The notes below the pieces were generated by a model, which was given only the letters and a program-made list of their open reading frames with translations, had not been told where the DNA came from and did not search any database. Positions 31,140 to 33,723 of a stretch of 33,723 bases of DNA are shown here, piece by piece. Position numbers and translations under genes: made by a program. Position 1 is the stretch's first letter. Every line of letters starts with the position of its first letter. Origin of the DNA: Desulfobacterales bacterium. GTDB lineage: Bacteria > Desulfobacterota > Desulfobacteria > Desulfobacterales > CAFBRK01. Location: assembly GCA_021737185.1 (NCBI GenBank), contig JAIPEL010000042.1, positions 1 to 33,723 of the forward strand, given 5' to 3'.

Positions 31140-33686
31140 ATGAGCATGCAAACGTTTCAGGTCTTTCCGACTATCCCTGAGCCCCTGGCTTTTCTGGAAA
31201 AGCTGGTGCGAAACATGTGGTGGTCTTGGAAGCCCGATGCCAAAGACCTGTTTCGGCGGATCAATCCCCGCCTCTGGGATGAATCCGGCCAAAACCCGCT
31301 GGTCTTTTTAACCCTGATCCCCCAGGCGCGCCTGGAAAAACTTGCGATCGACGACAGCTTTCTGGCCCACTTGAAGCGGGTCCAGGGCCATTTTACCGAG
31401 AGGGTCCTTTCTCCGGTGGACCGGAGCCGATGGCCGTTCTTCGAAAACGAGACGGTGGCCTATTTTTCCATGGAATTCGGCATTCACGAAAGCATTCCGC
31501 TTTTTGCCGGAGGCCTGGGTGTGCTGGCCGGCGACCACCTGAAGGCCGCCTCCAATATGGGGCTTCCCCTGACGGCGGTCGGCCTGCTTTACCGGGAAGG
31601 CTATTTCCGCCAGTTTCTCGATGCCGAGTTCTGGCAGCAGGAGGAATACCCGGAAACCGACCTGTACCGCCTCCCGCTGGAACGGGCCCAGGACCCGGCC
31701 GGAAACGAATTGCGGGTGACGGTTTCCGGCCCCGACGGCCCCATCCACGCCGATGTATGGCAGTTGAACGTCGGGCGGATTCGGCTCTTCTTGCTCGACG
31801 CCAACATCCTGCAAAACGCCCAGCCGGTCAGGGACATCACCGCCCGGCTTTACACCGGGGACGGCCGGGTGCGTCTGTCTCAGGAGATATTGCTGGGCAT
31901 CGGCGGGATGCAGGCCCTGTCCAAAATGGGAATCTTCCCGAAGGTGGTCCACATGAACGAGGGCCATTCGGCCTTTTCGAGCATCGAACGGGTGGCTCAG
32001 ACCATGGAGCGCTTCGGCGTCGATTTGAGCACCGCCCTGGAGATCGTTCCCAGAAGCACGATTTTTACCACCCATACCCCGGTGCCGGCGGGACACGACG
32101 AGTTTCCCGTCGATTTGGTCCGGCCGGTCTTAAAGCCTCTGGCGCCCAGGCTGGGTGCGACGGTGGAGGAGATCCTCTCCTTGGGCCAGCCCAACGCCGG
32201 AACCGCAGAAGAACCCATGTCGATGTTCGTGCTGGGGCTTCGGATGGCCGAGCACTGCAACGGGGTGAGCCGCCTTCACGGCCAGGTGGCCCGGAAGATG
32301 TGGTCCTATGTCTGGCCGAATCGAAACGTGGAGGAGGTTCCGATCTCCCACGTCACCAACGGCATCCACGTGTCGACCTTTATTTCAGATGAATTTTCCC
32401 GGCTTTTCGACCGGTACATGGGGCCGGAATGGTACATGAGCTCCCGCCGGCCGGAAAACATCCGGCGGATCGACGACATCTACGAAGAGGACCTGTGGCG
32501 CGCCCACGAGATGAATCGGGCACGGTTGGTCCGGCTCTGCCGGGAGCAGATGAGTCTGCAGTACGCCCGAAGAAACGCACCGCGGTCCATCATCGAAGAG
32601 GCCGAAACGGTTCTCGATCCGGAGGCGCTGACCATCGCCTTCGCCCGGCGGTTTGCCACCTACAAGCGCGCCGATCTGATTTTGGCGGACCCTGAACGGT
32701 TCGAGGCGCTCATGGACAACCGGGAGTTTCCGGTTCAGTTCATTTTTGCCGGCAAGGCCCACCCCCGGGACAACGAGGGAAAGGCGCTCATTCAACGTCT
32801 GGTCACCTTCGCCAGGCAGCCCCACCTGCGCAACCGGATCATCTTCATCGAAGACTACGACATGGCCCTGGCACGGTACCTCGTCCAGGGGGCCGATGTG
32901 TGGCTCAACACCCCCCGTCGCCCGTTCGAGGCCTGCGGCACCTCCGGAATGAAGGCGGCGGTAAACGGGGTGCTCAACCTGAGCATCCTGGACGGCTGGT
33001 GGTGCGAAGGATATTCCAAAGAAGTCGGATGGGCGATCGGCCGCGGGGAGGAATATCCCGACAGCAGCTACCAGGACGCCGTGGAAAGCCAGGCCCTGTA
33101 CAACATCCTGGAAAACGACGTCATCCCGACCTTCTATGACCGGAAAAACGGGGACTCGCCGAACCGGTGGATCCGGATGATGAAAGCCTCGATGAAATTG
33201 GCCATGGCCGATTTTTGCAGCCTCCGCATGGCGGCCGACTACTTGAACCGGTTCTATGTCCCTGCCGCAGAGCGCTTCGACGACCTGGTCGCAGAAAACA
33301 GCGCCGAGGCCCGGCAGATCGCCGTCCAGATGAAGCGGCTTCGCTCCGCCTGGAAGCAGATCGAGATCGCCCCGCCGGAAAGGGAGAAGAGGGGGCCTTA
33401 TCGGGTGGGTGAACAACTGCGAATCTCGATCCGGGTCGCTCTCGGCGAACTGCACCCCGACGAGGTGGTGGTCGAGCTGTATTACGGTCTTCTCAAGACC
33501 GTGGATTCTCTCAGGGAAGGCCGGACGAAACGGATGTCGGTGGAAGAGGACCTGGGCGGAGGCCGCTATTTGTATGGGTGCTCGGTCACCTGCGACGTTT
33601 CCGGCCGATTCGGCTTCACCGCACGGGTCACCCCCGAGGGCGACCACCGGATCCGCACCACCCCGCACCTGGTGACCTGGGCCTGA
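31140..33686 (+). CDS. glgP: Alpha-glucan phosphorylase (GT35)
   Basis: This PLP enzyme releases glucose-1-phosphate from glycogen or maltodextrins. The 848-residue protein belongs to the GT35 subgroup with an N-terminal DUF3417 domain (RNMWWSWKPDAKDLFRRINP, about 24-43). Phosphorylase motifs follow: AYFSMEFGIHES (about 110), GGLGVLAGDHLKAAS, HMNEGHSAF, TTHTPVPAGHDEF and FARRFATYKRADLI. The PLP lysine K605 is in ACGTSGMKAAVNG, followed by NLSILDGWWCEGY. AAGGA lies nine bases before the ATG. It completes the set with the debranching enzyme; the glucose-1-phosphate produced is also the substrate of the UGPase upstream. The gene is complete, ending 37 bases before the window end. Confidence 0.95.
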   Translation: MSMQTFQVFPTIPEPLAFLEKLVRNMWWSWKPDAKDLFRRINPRLWDESGQNPLVFLTLIPQARLEKLAIDDSFLAHLKRVQGHFTERVLSPVDRSRWPFFENETVAYFSMEFGIHESIPLFAGGLGVLAGDHLKAASNMGLPLTAVGLLYREGYFRQFLDAEFWQQEEYPETDLYRLPLERAQDPAGNELRVTVSGPDGPIHADVWQLNVGRIRLFLLDANILQNAQPVRDITARLYTGDGRVRLSQEILLGIGGMQALSKMGIFPKVVHMNEGHSAFSSIERVAQTMERFGVDLSTALEIVPRSTIFTTHTPVPAGHDEFPVDLVRPVLKPLAPRLGATVEEILSLGQPNAGTAEEPMSMFVLGLRMAEHCNGVSRLHGQVARKMWSYVWPNRNVEEVPISHVTNGIHVSTFISDEFSRLFDRYMGPEWYMSSRRPENIRRIDDIYEEDLWRAHEMNRARLVRLCREQMSLQYARRNAPRSIIEEAETVLDPEALTIAFARRFATYKRADLILADPERFEALMDNREFPVQFIFAGKAHPRDNEGKALIQRLVTFARQPHLRNRIIFIEDYDMALARYLVQGADVWLNTPRRPFEACGTSGMKAAVNGVLNLSILDGWWCEGYSKEVGWAIGRGEEYPDSSYQDAVESQALYNILENDVIPTFYDRKNGDSPNRWIRMMKASMKLAMADFCSLRMAADYLNRFYVPAAERFDDLVAENSAEARQIAVQMKRLRSAWKQIEIAPPEREKRGPYRVGEQLRISIRVALGELHPDEVVVELYYGLLKTVDSLREGRTKRMSVEEDLGGGRYLYGCSVTCDVSGRFGFTARVTPEGDHRIRTTPHLVTWA

Positions 33687-33723
33687 ACCCTGTCCGTTGC
33701 GCCTCGGATCTGCCGGCAGATCC

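Overview
The window looks like chromosomal DNA of a sulfate-reducing member of the Desulfobacterota. It carries a complete dsrA-dsrB-dsrD-dsrN (cbiA-type) locus, a small tetraheme c-type cytochrome, a molybdenum-cofactor cluster and a selenocysteine-encoding msrA. GC content is high over most of the window. A Desulfobacteraceae/Desulfosarcinaceae-type lineage is my guess from gene content; no marker gene here fixes the genus.

Layout. Positions 1-4500 are mobile DNA: an IS66-type element whose left end lies at the window edge, a remnant of a broken gene, and an IS1634-type transposase. Positions 4500-7000 hold a minus-strand group: a WD40-repeat secreted protein with a frameshift, a small SHOCT membrane protein, and a probably truncated permuted papain-like protein. 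A gene-poor stretch (6984-7532) leads into msrA (7533-8357), which must be read through an in-frame TGA at 7773. Then come pyrR-moaB (minus), mobA-moaE-moaC (plus), mltA and tatB/A-tatC, and the tetraheme cytochrome (14208-14684). The cytochrome is convergent with the dsrABDN operon (minus strand, 18988 down to 14745), and the two share a bidirectional terminator. Upstream of dsrA is a near-consensus promoter, then two minus-strand genes: a protein of unknown function with a faint kinase-like pattern, and a TPR protein. From 21381 on there are a dapA-like gene, a YkgJ-type cysteine-cluster gene, a PPC/DUF296 gene and ilvE. The window ends with a glycogen/UDP-glucose set: an UGPase, a 1435-residue debranching fusion and an alpha-glucan phosphorylase.

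How the genes fit together. DsrAB reduces sulfite, DsrD is its small partner, and the CbiA-like DsrN probably amidates the siroheme. The tetraheme cytochrome is a periplasmic electron carrier typical of such cells. MoaB, MobA, MoaE and MoaC supply molybdopterin (or tungstopterin) cofactor for enzymes such as formate dehydrogenases, many of which are Tat-exported, so the nearby tat genes make sense. The last three genes make UDP-glucose and mobilise storage glucan. The most unusual item is the lipoprotein-type MsrA with a Sec codon at its active site, a hairpin placed as a bacterial SECIS, and no other cysteine in the mature part except the lipid-anchor residue. I found no CRISPR array, tRNA or rRNA gene.
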